A stretch of DNA of 64,000 bases, taken from CAWINX01 sp963837585. Its GTDB lineage: Bacteria > Actinomycetota > Thermoleophilia > Solirubrobacterales > 70-9. Positions 49,134 to 57,468 of the stretch are shown piece after piece; the first letter of the stretch is position 1, and every line of letters begins with the position of its first letter. Under the pieces are notes generated by a model. It saw only the letters and a program-made list of their open reading frames with translations. It made no database searches and was not told the DNA's origin. The translations under genes were made by a program, and so were the position numbers. The stretch lies in contig CAWINX010000001.1 in assembly GCA_963837585.1 (NCBI GenBank), positions 1-64,000 of the forward strand. Reading direction: 5' to 3'.

Positions 49134-49492
49134 TGGCACGAGGTGGTGGTCCCGGCGGTTTCGACGTGAACGCCCTGATGAAGCAGGCGCAGCAGATGCA
49201 GGCCGAGATGATGCAGGCGCAGGAGCAGCTCAAAGAGGAGGTCGTCGACGCCAGCGCGGGCGGCGGCATGGTCAAGGTGAAGATGGGCGGCGACCTGGTC
49301 CTGCGCGAGATTTCGATCGACCCCGAGGCGGTAGACCCCGAGGACGCCGACATGCTCGCCGACATGGTTCAGGCGGCGGTCAACGAGGCGATTCGCGCTG
49401 CCCAGGAGCTGGCGGCCTCGAAAATGGGCGGCATCGGCGGCGGCATGGGCGGTCCCGGAGGCCTGGGCGGCCTGGGCCTCCCTGGAGCTTGA
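49133..49492 (+). CDS. ybaB: YbaB/EbfC nucleoid-associated protein
   Basis: Complete 119-residue DNA-binding protein: FDVNALMKQAQQMQAEMMQA, QEQLKEEVVDASAGGGMVKV, LREISIDPEAVDPEDADML, and a Gly-rich tail. GTG 49133 shares a base with the dnaX stop (TAGTG), giving the standard coupled dnaX-ybaB-recR order. It forms dimers that bind and bridge DNA. Confidence 0.92.
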   Translation: MARGGGPGGFDVNALMKQAQQMQAEMMQAQEQLKEEVVDASAGGGMVKVKMGGDLVLREISIDPEAVDPEDADMLADMVQAAVNEAIRAAQELAASKMGGIGGGMGGPGGLGGLGLPGA

Positions 49493-50091
49493 GCGCCGAG
49501 GGCCCCGCGCCGCTCGCGCGCCTCGTCGCCGAGCTGTCGCGCCTTCCCGGGATCGGCCAGCGCACCGCCCAGCGGCTCGCCTTCCACATCCTGCGGTCCC
49601 CTGACGAGGAGGCCGCGGCCCTCGCCGAGGCGATCCGCGAGGTGAAGGAGAAGGTCGGCCTCTGTGAGGAGTGCTTCAACCTTTCTGAGGGCCCGCTGTG
49701 CCGGATCTGCTCCGACTCCTCACGCGACCGGGCGACGATCTGCGTGGTCGAGGAGCCGGCCGACGTGATTCCAATCGAACGCACCCACGAGTACCGCGGC
49801 CTCTACCACGTGCTCGGCGGCGCGCTCTCGCCGATCGACGGGATCGATCCCGAGGACCTGAAGATCGCCGAGCTGCTGCGCCGGGTCGAGGCGGGCGGCG
49901 TCGCCGAGGTCGTCCTCGCCACCAACCCGACGACGACGGGCGAGGCGACCGCCTTGCACATCGCCGAGCTGCTGCGCGGCAAGGCAGCGGTGACCCGCCT
50001 CGCCAGCGGCCTCCCGGTCGGCGCCGACCTCGAGCACGCCGACGAGGTGACCCTCGGCAAGGCGTTCGCGGGTCGGCGCAGCCTCGACTGA
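49489..50091 (+). CDS. recR: Recombination mediator RecR
   Basis: Complete 200-residue protein. Helix-hairpin-helix LSRLPGIGQRTAQRLAFHIL, C4 zinc finger CEECFNLSEGPLCRIC, and Toprim domain ICVVEEPADVIPIERTHEYR with YHVLGGALSPIDGIDPEDLK. TTG 49489 overlaps the ybaB stop (TTGA). It acts with RecF/RecO in RecA loading at gaps. A GC-rich hairpin follows its stop (about 50100-50125) without a T-run. Confidence 0.92.
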   Translation: MSAEGPAPLARLVAELSRLPGIGQRTAQRLAFHILRSPDEEAAALAEAIREVKEKVGLCEECFNLSEGPLCRICSDSSRDRATICVVEEPADVIPIERTHEYRGLYHVLGGALSPIDGIDPEDLKIAELLRRVEAGGVAEVVLATNPTTTGEATALHIAELLRGKAAVTRLASGLPVGADLEHADEVTLGKAFAGRRSLD

Positions 50092-50178
50092 CTTTTCAAC
50101 GGGGCATCGACGGATGTCGCCCCGCAAATAGCGAAGTCGCGCCCGCTCGCCGTCCGGCCGCTACGACAAGGTTTCGGC

Positions 50179-50886
50179 GTGTTCAACGGTCCGCGCAATC
50201 CCGAGGCTCGCGAAGGCTCGGCGGCGGCGCGACTCGCCCGTGAGGTCTCTTCCCTCCAGGCCAGGCTGCTGGTCAGCCTGCGCGAGGAGCTCGCCGAGAG
50301 CGACGCCGAGCTGTTCGCCGACGCCGCCGAGCGCCTTGCCGACTCCTTCGGGGCGGTGGCGGCGACGGCGATCGACACGCTTCTGGAACGGTCCGACAGC
50401 GACCGGGACACGATCACCGGCCTCTACGGCGAGGCGCAGATGCGCCGGCGCCTCGACCAGCTCCTCGCCCTCCAGGACCGTTACGGGCACCCGTTCTCGC
50501 TCGTCATCCTCGACGCGGAGGGGCCGGGCGCCCGCGAAGGGGTCGAGGGCGCCGGCCCCGAGACGGTGGTGACGGTCGTCGGCGCTGCGCTGCGCGAGAG
50601 CATTCGGCTCGCCGACGAAGCCTTTCGGCTGGAGGGGAGCGCCCTCTGCGTGTTGGCCCCCCACCAGCGCACGGTCGACGGGGTGCAGATGGCCCAGCGA
50701 CTGGCTCGGGTGCTGGCCAAGCGAGAGGCCGCCGGGGGCCTGCCGGTGACGATCTCGGCCGGCGTTACCTCCTGCCCCGAGCACGGAACTTCAGCCGAGC
50801 GGCTGCTGCGCGAGGCCGACGGGGCGATGTGGCGAGCCCGCTCACTGGGCCAGCCGGTGGGCGTCGGCGTCTTGCAAGATCGCTGA
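50179..50886 (+). CDS. GGDEF-fold protein with degenerate active site
   Basis: Complete 235-residue protein. An N-terminal helical segment (LAREVSSLQARLLVSLREEL) precedes a diguanylate-cyclase fold: DTITGLYGEAQMRRRLDQLL, HPFSLVILDAEG, then where GGDEF should be the sequence is AFRLEGSALCVLAP, and ISAGVTSCPEHGTSAERLLR at the end. The missing GG[D/E]EF and metal Asp mean cyclase activity is unlikely. A GTP- or c-di-GMP-sensing or structural role is possible. It sits between recR and the MerR gene on the same strand. Confidence 0.82.
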   Translation: MFNGPRNPEAREGSAAARLAREVSSLQARLLVSLREELAESDAELFADAAERLADSFGAVAATAIDTLLERSDSDRDTITGLYGEAQMRRRLDQLLALQDRYGHPFSLVILDAEGPGAREGVEGAGPETVVTVVGAALRESIRLADEAFRLEGSALCVLAPHQRTVDGVQMAQRLARVLAKREAAGGLPVTISAGVTSCPEHGTSAERLLREADGAMWRARSLGQPVGVGVLQDR

Positions 50887-50995
50887 CAGATTCCCAAATC
50901 TTGTCCATAACCGGCGTAAACCTGGAAATCGGGTGGGAGAATGCCGCTCATGCGGCGAATCACTTCCCGCACTCGAACGACCTTCTTATAGAGAG

Positions 50996-51835
50996 ATGCC
51001 AGGAATCCGCACAAACGCAGCCGCCGAGGTACTAGGCGTCAGCCCCAACACGCTCCGCAGCTGGGAGCGCCGCTACGGGTACCCGACGCCGAAGCGCACC
51101 CCAGGCAACCACCGCAACTACGAGTTGGTGGAGCTGCAGACGCTGCGCGACGCGCTCGCCCAGACCGGGAACATCTCTTCGGCGATCGAGCTTGCGCAAC
51201 AGCGCCAGTCGGCGCCGGCGACGGGCGACGATCTGCGCGCCGCCCTCGAGAGCTTTGACGAGGCCGCTGCCGACCGGGCGATGGAGGAAAGCCTGGCGCT
51301 GCGGCCGCTGGAGCGCACCGTGGAGGAGCTTCTGCTGCCGGCCGTCGACGCGCTTGCCGGCGACGACGAGCACGAGGCCGAGGTCGAGTTCGCCAGCCGC
51401 TGGGCGATGGGATGGCTACATGGCGCCCGGCGGCTGTCCTCGACCGCCTCGCGCCCGGCCGGGATCCTGCTGCTCGACTCGAGTCGCGGCCAGGACCTCG
51501 AGGCCGTCCACGCCCAGGCGCTCGACCTCTCCCTGCGCCGCGCCGGCTTCCGCGTCCTGATGCTCTCCACCGAGCTCCGCGACGAGCGGCTGGAGCGGGC
51601 GCTGCAGGCCCTGGAGCCGACCGCGATCGTCCTCTGTGGCCCCGAGGCCAGCACCCCCGACGCGGTCCAGCTGGTCCGCAAGGTCCGCGAGCTCGGCTTC
51701 GTCGCGCCGCTCTTCGGCTACCGCGCCAGCGGCTTGATCGGCGACGCCGTGCCCTCGGCCGGCGAGAGCCCCAGCCAGGTGACCGGGCTGCTCAATGCCG
51801 ACCTGCGCCGCCGCGCCGCCCAGGCCTTCGCCTGA
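50996..51835 (+). CDS. MerR-family regulator with B12-binding-like domain lacking the Co-ligand His
   Basis: About 279 residues. The N-terminal MerR helix-turn-helix begins right at the start: GIRTNAAAEVLGVSPNTLRS, WERRYGYPTPKRTPGNHRNY. A helical cap and Rossmann-like domain like CarH/LitR follow (LERTVEELLLPAVDALAGDD, ILLLDSSRGQDLEAVHAQAL, RVLMLSTELRDERLERALQA). The cobalamin motif E/D-x-H-x-x-G should be near GQDLEAVH, but His is replaced. ATG 50996 is chosen because the HTH needs it, not the upstream in-frame codons. It probably senses something other than B12 or light. Confidence 0.83.
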   Translation: MPGIRTNAAAEVLGVSPNTLRSWERRYGYPTPKRTPGNHRNYELVELQTLRDALAQTGNISSAIELAQQRQSAPATGDDLRAALESFDEAAADRAMEESLALRPLERTVEELLLPAVDALAGDDEHEAEVEFASRWAMGWLHGARRLSSTASRPAGILLLDSSRGQDLEAVHAQALDLSLRRAGFRVLMLSTELRDERLERALQALEPTAIVLCGPEASTPDAVQLVRKVRELGFVAPLFGYRASGLIGDAVPSAGESPSQVTGLLNADLRRRAAQAFA

Positions 51836-51868
51836 TCCTCGCTTCGCCGCTCTCCGCGCCGGGACAAT

Positions 51869-51906
51869 AAAAAAACGGCGCGAGACCCGAAGGCCCCGCG
51901 CCGTTT
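51869..51906 (-). terminator. Intrinsic terminator of pstS
   Basis: On the minus strand ACGGCGCG, a GGGCC-TTCG-GGTC stem-loop, CGCGCCGT pair, then TTTTTTT runs to 51869. It lies 24 bases past the pstS stop. The plus-strand side has only TTT, so it mainly ends leftward transcription, while also separating the convergent MerR gene. Confidence 0.85.
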
Positions 51907-51929
51907 GAACTGGGTGCTGCGCTACTGGC

Positions 51930-52946
51930 TTAGAGGCCGTTGAGCGTCCTCTTCGCCGCCTTCAGCACGACCTTCGGCAGCTTCGCGAAGTCGAGCGCGG
52001 GGCCGTACTTCTGACCCGTCGTCATTGCGTAGAGGATGAACCTCGAGAGGTCACTCTTCTGCGCTGCCCCGTGGGGAGCGATGCAGTAGGTGAAGGTCGA
52101 GATCGGGTAGGCGTTCTTCGCCTTCTTCGGCGGCTCCACGATGTGGAGCTCGTTGTTCCCCGGGACCCTCTTGACGATCGCAGCGGCCGCCGTGATGTTC
52201 TTCAGGTTGGGGTACGTGAACTTCCCGGCCTTGTTCTTCATCTGCACGGCGCCGAGGCCGGCAGCGATCAGGTAGGAGCCGGAGATGTAGCCGATCGCAC
52301 CGTTGGTCGAGCTGACGACCGCGGTCACACCGGAGTTGCCTTTGCCACCGACGCCGGCGGGGAAGCCGACCGAGGTCGAGTAGCCGACCGAGCGCTTCCA
52401 CGCCTTGCTCACCTTCGAGAGGTAGTTGGTGAAGGCGTAGGTGTCCCCGGAGCCGTCACTGCGGAAGACCGGGGTGATCGTCACGCCGGGCAGGTGGGTG
52501 CCCTTGTTGAGCTTCCTGATCTTCGGGTCGTTCCACTTGGTGATCCTGCCCGAGTAGATAGCGGCAAGCACGGGCCCACTCAGCTTCAGGTGCTTGACGC
52601 CGTTGAGGTGGAACCCGAGGCCGACCGCGGTCAGCGCCCAGGGGATCTGCACGCAGCCGTTGCAGGCCGCGGCCTGGTCGGGGTTGAGCGGGGCGTCGGA
52701 GGCGCCGAAATCGACGGTCCTGCCGGTGATCGCGGCGATTCCCGCCCCGGAGCCGACCGAGCCGTAGGTGCCCGTGATGCCCGTCTTGATGCCGAAATCC
52801 CTCTGCCAGTTGGCCATCAGTGGCGCCACGAGCGAGGACCCCGCGCCGGTGAGACTGGCGGATGCGGCGGCCGTCGACACGGTGGCCATGCATCCAACTG
52901 TCCCAACAGTCGCGAGAAAGACACTCAACAACCTATTGCGAATCAA
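51930..52946 (-). CDS. pstS: Phosphate ABC transporter binding protein PstS
   Basis: Complete 338-residue phosphate-binding protein with a signal peptide (LSVFLATVGTVGCMATVSTA). PstS landmarks: LTGAGSSLVAPLMANWQRDF, VDFGASDAPLNPDQAAACNG, VLAAIYSGRITKWNDPKIRK, FRSDGSGDTYAFTNYLSKVS and GNSGVTAVVSSTNGAIGYIS, which hold the phosphate-contacting Ser, Asp, Arg and Thr. TTG 52946 has AAGGA upstream. It diverges from pstC across PHO-box-like repeats. Confidence 0.92.
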   Translation of the reverse strand: MIRNRLLSVFLATVGTVGCMATVSTAAASASLTGAGSSLVAPLMANWQRDFGIKTGITGTYGSVGSGAGIAAITGRTVDFGASDAPLNPDQAAACNGCVQIPWALTAVGLGFHLNGVKHLKLSGPVLAAIYSGRITKWNDPKIRKLNKGTHLPGVTITPVFRSDGSGDTYAFTNYLSKVSKAWKRSVGYSTSVGFPAGVGGKGNSGVTAVVSSTNGAIGYISGSYLIAAGLGAVQMKNKAGKFTYPNLKNITAAAAIVKRVPGNNELHIVEPPKKAKNAYPISTFTYCIAPHGAAQKSDLSRFILYAMTTGQKYGPALDFAKLPKVVLKAAKRTLNGL

Positions 52947-53059
52947 GTGAATTCCTTTCGGATGGTTGATCAGTTACGTCACACGCGACCGCGGACGACG
53001 ACTGGATCGCCGGGCGCGACGTAAGAATCAGGGCGCGGCGAGAACGGGATGTTTCAATC

Positions 53060-53175
53060 CCGTGAACAAAAATGTGACATTGCTGTGAATGACACAGTGT
53101 GAAAGTACTGTCACAAAAATGTAAATAGCAGTAGGCATGGGAGCGCCTCCGTAGTCCAGTTGTGACAATCCTGTG
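53060..53175. promoter_or_regulatory. PHO-box-like direct repeats between pstS and pstC
   Basis: Repeated GTGA-type half sites occur at 53062 (GTGAAC), 53074 (GTGACA), 53085 (GTGAAT), 53099 (GTGAAA), 53162 (GTGACA) and 53173 (GTGAAA). Several steps are 11-12 bases, the helical-turn spacing known for PhoP/PhoB boxes. The 315-base gap otherwise holds only a 7-bp hairpin (ACGGGAT/ATCCCGT, 53044-53063). PhoP-type control under phosphate limitation is the natural reading. Confidence 0.55.
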
Positions 53176-53261
53176 AAAATCGACTGAAGGCGCTGGAATG
53201 AGCTCCGATCTCGTCTACTCTGCGCGGCGATGAGCCCCGAGCGAGCGGACGTCAAGGTGCC

Positions 53262-54258
53262 ATGAGCGCGACAGCGAGCCAAGCCGTCCTGCGTGCCGAC
53301 CCGGCCGCGGCCGAGCGAGCGCGCCGGCGCCGCAAGTCTGTGGACCGCTTCGGGGACGGCCTGCTCTACGGAGTCTGCGCCGCCGCATCGGTGCTCTCCG
53401 CGACGCTGATCCTCTTGATCGGCTACAAGGTGGTGAGCGGCGCCGCCCCCGCCATCTCCCACTTCGGGCTGGGCTTCCTGACCAGCTCGGTCTGGCAACC
53501 GAACTTCAAACAGCTCGGCGCCGCCTCGCTGCTCTTCGGGACAGCGGTCACCTCTTTTACGGCGCTGCTCTTCGCGACGCCGATCGGCATCTCGATCGGG
53601 CTCTTCCTCAGTCTGCTGGCGCCGACCGGGGTCAGTCGGGTGATCGCGCCCCTGGTCGAGATGCTGGCGGCAATCCCCAGCGTCATCCTCGGCTTCTGGG
53701 GGCTGATCGTCCTGGCGCCGTTCGTCCACTCCGACATCGAGCCCTGGCTGCACGGCACCTTCGGCTTCATCCCGATCTTCGGCAGCGCCCAGACCACCGG
53801 CTCCAGCGTCTTCACGGCCAGCTTGATCCTGACGATCATGGTCGTGCCGATCGTGGCCTCGATCTCACGCGACCTCTTCCTCACCGTTCCCCGCGACCTC
53901 CAGGACGGCGCTACGGCGCTTGGGGCGACTCGCTGGGAGACGGTGCGGGGGGTCGTCCTGCCGATGACCAGCTCCGGGATCGCCGCTGCCGCCTGCCTCG
54001 GCCTGGGGCGGAGCGCTCGGCGAGGCGATCGCCGTCTCGCAGGTGATCGGCAAGGGCTCGGTGATCCACGCGTCCCTGTTCACCACTGGCGACACGCTCG
54101 CCTCGCGTATCGCGGCCGAATTCAGCGGGGCGGCGAACGACCTGCAGGTCGCCGGGCTCTTCTATCTCGGCGTCATCCTGCTGGTAATCGGTCTGGCCTC
54201 GAACCTGTTCGCCCAGTGGATCGGTCGGCGCTTCGACCCTCGGCGAGGAACCAAGTGA
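53262..54258 (+). CDS. pstC: Phosphate ABC transporter permease PstC (one frameshift)
   Basis: About 332 residues, six membrane segments: LLYGVCAAASVLSATLILLI, SLLFGTAVTSFTALLFATPI, LVEMLAAIPSVILGFWGLIV, FTASLILTIMVVPIVASIS, the permease EAA loop RDLQDGATALGATRWETVRG, and after a shift near 54010 GEAIAVSQVIGKG and LFTTGDTLASRIAAEFSGA. ATG 53262 follows AAGGTGCC. Overlaps pstA by GTGA. Confidence 0.9.
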
Positions 54259-55143
54259 GCGGCATTGCCGATCCAACCGCGCCGCTGATCGCCTCCGGCA
54301 ACCTGCGCCGCCGTCACCTCGTCAACCGGGTCGCCGAGTCGGGGGCGATCGCCGCCGCGGTGCTGGCGGTCGGTGGTGCTGGGGGTCGTCGTCTACTCGG
54401 TCCTGGTGCACGGGGCGAGCGCGCTCAGCCTCGACTTCCTGATCAAGAACCCCTCGATCACCGGGGTCGGGGGCGGGATGGCAAACGCCTTCGTCGGCTC
54501 CTTCGTGCTGGTCCTGCTGGCGACCGTGATCGCGATGCCGATCGGGGTGCTGGTGGCGCTCTTCCTCACCGAGTTCGGCGGCGGCCGCCTCGGCGGCGTG
54601 ATCCGGATGGGGCTCGACCTGCTCAACGGCATGCCCTCGATCATCATCGGGCTCTTCGTCTTCGGCCTGCTGGTCGTCGGACACGCGGAGAGCGGCTACG
54701 CCGGCTCGGTCGGCCTGGCGATCATCATGCTGCCGCTGATCGCCCGCGGCAGCGAAGAGGTGCTGCTCCTCGTCCCCCACGGCCTGCGGGAGGCGGCCGA
54801 GGCGCTCGGCGTCAGCCGCTGGCGCACGGTGATCGGGGTGGTGCTGCCGACGGCGCTGGGCGGGATCGTCACCGCCACCGTGCTCGCCGTCGCCCGCGCC
54901 GCCGGCGAGACCGCTCCGCTGCTCTTCACCACCGCGATCTTCCCCAACACCATCGTTCTCAATCCGTTCGGAGGCGCCGTGCCAAACGTGCCGGTGCAGA
55001 TCTACAGCCTCTCCGAGCAGCCCGACCCGACCGCGATCTCGCTTGCGTGGGCGGCGTCGTTCGTGCTGCTCTCCCTGATTTTGTTCGCCAGTCTCGGAGC
55101 CAGGGCGCTGCTCGCCCGCAATCGCGCCAGGTTGGCCTCATGA
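54255..55143 (+). CDS. pstA: Phosphate ABC transporter permease PstA (one frameshift)
   Basis: About 296 residues. After a leader NLRRRHLVNRVAESGAIAAA and a shift near 54376, the core reads LSLDFLIKNPSITGVGGGMA, MANAFVGSFVLVLLATVIAM, LNGMPSIIIGLFVFGLLVVG, the EAA loop HGLREAAEALGVSRWRTVIG and ARAAGETAPLLFTTAIFPNT. GTG 54255 overlaps the pstC stop. It forms the phosphate channel with PstC. Confidence 0.9.
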
Positions 55144-56046
55144 ACTACCCCGACTCGACCCAGCAGTTCGACCCCGACGCCCCGCCGGTGCGTCGCCGAG
55201 TTCGCATCCAGACCGAGCAGTCGTCGCAGTCGCCCGGCGTCGGCCTGGGCGCCCGCGCGCCGTGACGTGTCGCAGGAGGTGGTCTTCGATGCGCGCAACG
55301 TCTCCGTCTCATACGGCAGCAAAAAGGCGCTCGATCGGGTCAACCTGCGGATCTTCCGCAATCGCATCACCGCGCTGATCGGCCCCTCGGGCTGCGGCAA
55401 GACGACCTTCCTGCGCAGCCTCAACCGGATGAACGACTCGGTGTCGGGCTTCAAGATCGAGGGCCACGTCTCCTACCACGGCCACGAGCTCTACGGCGCC
55501 AACGTCGACCGGGTCGAGGTGCGGCGGCGGATCGGGATGGTCTTCCAGAAACCGAACCCGTTCCCGAAGTCGATCTACGACAACATCGCCTGGGCACTGC
55601 GCAACCTGGGCTTGAAGGACGGGCTCGACGACCGGGTCGAGGGCGCCCTGCGCGGGGCGGCGCTGTGGGACGAGGTCAAAGACCGGCTCAAGGACAGCGC
55701 GCTCGGCCTCTCCGGCGGTCAGCAGCAGCGACTCTGCATCGCTCGCGCGATCGCGATTGAGCCCGACGCGCTGCTGCTCGACGAGCCCGCCTCGGCGCTC
55801 GACCCGATCTCCACGGCGGCGATCGAGGAGCTGATGAAGTCGCTGAAGACCCGCTACACGATCGTGATCGTCACCCACAACATGCAGCAGGCGGCGCGGG
55901 TCGCCGACCAGACCGCCTTCTTCGGCCTCGAGGCCAGCGGCGGCGAGCAGGTGGGGACGGTGATCGAGTGCGCCGAGACCGAGAAGATCTTCAGCCAGCC
56001 GGACGACCCGCGCACCCGCGACTACGTGACGGGCCGCTTCGGCTGA
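55140..56046 (+). CDS. pstB: Phosphate ABC transporter ATPase PstB (N-terminal frame uncertain)
   Basis: ATPase of about 260-302 residues. Core from GTG 55267: IGPSGCGKTTFLRSLNRMND (Walker A), GMVFQKPNPFPKSIYDNIAW, LGLSGGQQQRLCIARAIAIE (signature), LLLDEPASALDP (Walker B), IVTHNMQQAARVAD (switch His). An ATG at 55140 overlaps the pstA stop (ATGA) and opens 41 residues (MNYPDSTQQFDPDAPPVRRR) ending next to the core. One missing base would fuse it as an N-terminal extension. No phoU follows. Confidence 0.9.
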
Positions 56047-56073
56047 GCCGGCGTCTCGCTGCGCCGCGCTTGC

Positions 56074-56586
56074 TCAGCGGCGCAGGATCGCGTCGCCCGA
56101 GACCTGCTCGAGCAGCGGCTGGCCGCACTGCCAGCAGTAGGTCGCGCCGTGGCTGTGCGGCGCTCCGCAGGAGGCGCAGGCGCCGGCGGTAGCCGGTCTG
56201 CTCCATGCGGACGATCCGCTCGACCTCGCTGAGCTCGGCGTCGGCGTCCTGGAGGGCCGCCGCGCGCTGGACGAGCACGTCGACGCGGATGTCGTTGCGG
56301 ATCGCCATCTCATAGACCAGCCCGCCGAGGTCCCACTGCAGCTCGGCGACTCGGCCGGTCAACTGGTCGCGCCGCCGCTCCAGGTCGACGACGAACTCAT
56401 TGCCGTAAGCCGCCTCCAGGGCGGCGGTCGGCTGCCGGCGCGGGCTGAGCAGACGTTGCCGTTGGGGCGGGCTGACCCGTTTTGCGCGGGTGGGGCAGCG
56501 GGCGCGGTGGGCTGGCCGCCGGCCTGAGTGCCCGCGCGAGCACCCGCGCGGAAGCGCCCACCGAGGGTCGGCTTGCCGATCTTCAT
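56074..56586 (-). CDS. Zinc-ribbon coiled-coil protein (frameshifts)
   Basis: About 170 residues. MKIGKPTLGGRFRAGARAGT and an Ala/Pro/Gln-rich segment are followed, after a shift near 56435, by an alpha-helical stretch (VAELQWDLGGLVYEMAIRND, VLVQRAAALQDADAELSEVE) and, after a second shift near 56185, a C-terminal zinc ribbon CASCGAPHSHGATYCWQCG. ATG 56586 has GGGAGGG upstream. It is downstream of pstB in opposite orientation and first of three zinc-ribbon genes. Function unknown. Confidence 0.7.
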
Positions 56587-56614
56587 CAGAGATCCCTCCC
56601 TGGCAAGTTCAAGT

Positions 56615-57346
56615 TCACTGTCCGAAGAAGTCGCCGGTGAATTTGCCGTTCTTTGTAACCGCGGCCTTTGCCCGGATCGCCGACTCCCACCGTTGAGGGC
56701 GGCAGCTTGCCCGCTTTCTTGGTCGGTTTGAGGATCGAGTTCGCGGCCTGCGTCTTGGAGCTGCTCGATGACGAGGAGGCCTTTGTCGTGTTTGCCTTGG
56801 CTGCCGCTGCGGCTGCCGCCGCGGCGGCTTTGTCGGCCGCGCCCGTCGCCGCGCCGGCGCTCGGCGCCGTGACGACCTGGACCGGGGGGGCGGTCGCGGT
56901 CGATCCCGAGTGGTCGCCCGAGCGGCCGATCAGCACCCCGATCCCCATCGCGAGCAGCAGCGTGCCGACGCCGGCGATCAGCGAGGCGTTGGGCGACATC
57001 CGCGACTTCTTCGGCGGGGTGGGAGGCGAGGCCGGCGGGCGCCGCTGCTGCATCGACGTCTCCATGAAGGCCGAGGCGTCCATGATCGGAAGGCGGGGAT
57101 CGCCGCGACGCTGTCCGCACTGGAGGCAGTAGCGCTGGTCGGGGGCGATGTGGGCTCCGCAGGACTGGCACTGCTCGCCGTTGGAAGCCGGCGACGGCGA
57201 GGCCGGCACCGCCGCTGCGGTCACCGGCGCCATCGCGCGATCGTGTCGCAGGCGTGGACAGGCAGTCGAGCGGTCGCCGGAGGCGGCTCGTAGGCCGGCG
57301 GCTCGCCGCCGGGTCCGAGCTGCTCGTCTTGCGTGGCCCATTCCAT
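56615..57346 (-). CDS. Membrane-anchored zinc-ribbon protein (frameshifts)
   Basis: About 243 residues. MEWATQDEQLGPGGEPPAYE start, zinc ribbon CQSCGAHIAPDQRYCLQCGQ, then a single transmembrane helix NASLIAGVGTLLLAMGIGVL, then an extracytoplasmic part of Ala/Lys/Ser runs (AAAAAAAAAAKANTTKASSS) and an end like GYKNGKFTGDFFGQ after a shift near 56655. A shift near 57245 joins the first 30 residues. The ribbon is nearly identical to that of the phosphoesterase across the divergent promoter. Cytoplasmic sensing domain plus external tail is the apparent layout. Confidence 0.7.
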
Positions 57347-57468
57347 GCATCAGAGACTCCCGGCCCGGAGCCGGGAAAGTGTTGAAGAGTTGTGAAGAAG
57401 CGCGGCTCTCAGGCACCAAGATCTTCACATTTGGGCAACGCCCGACCCGGAAACTTCATTTGTTGAGC

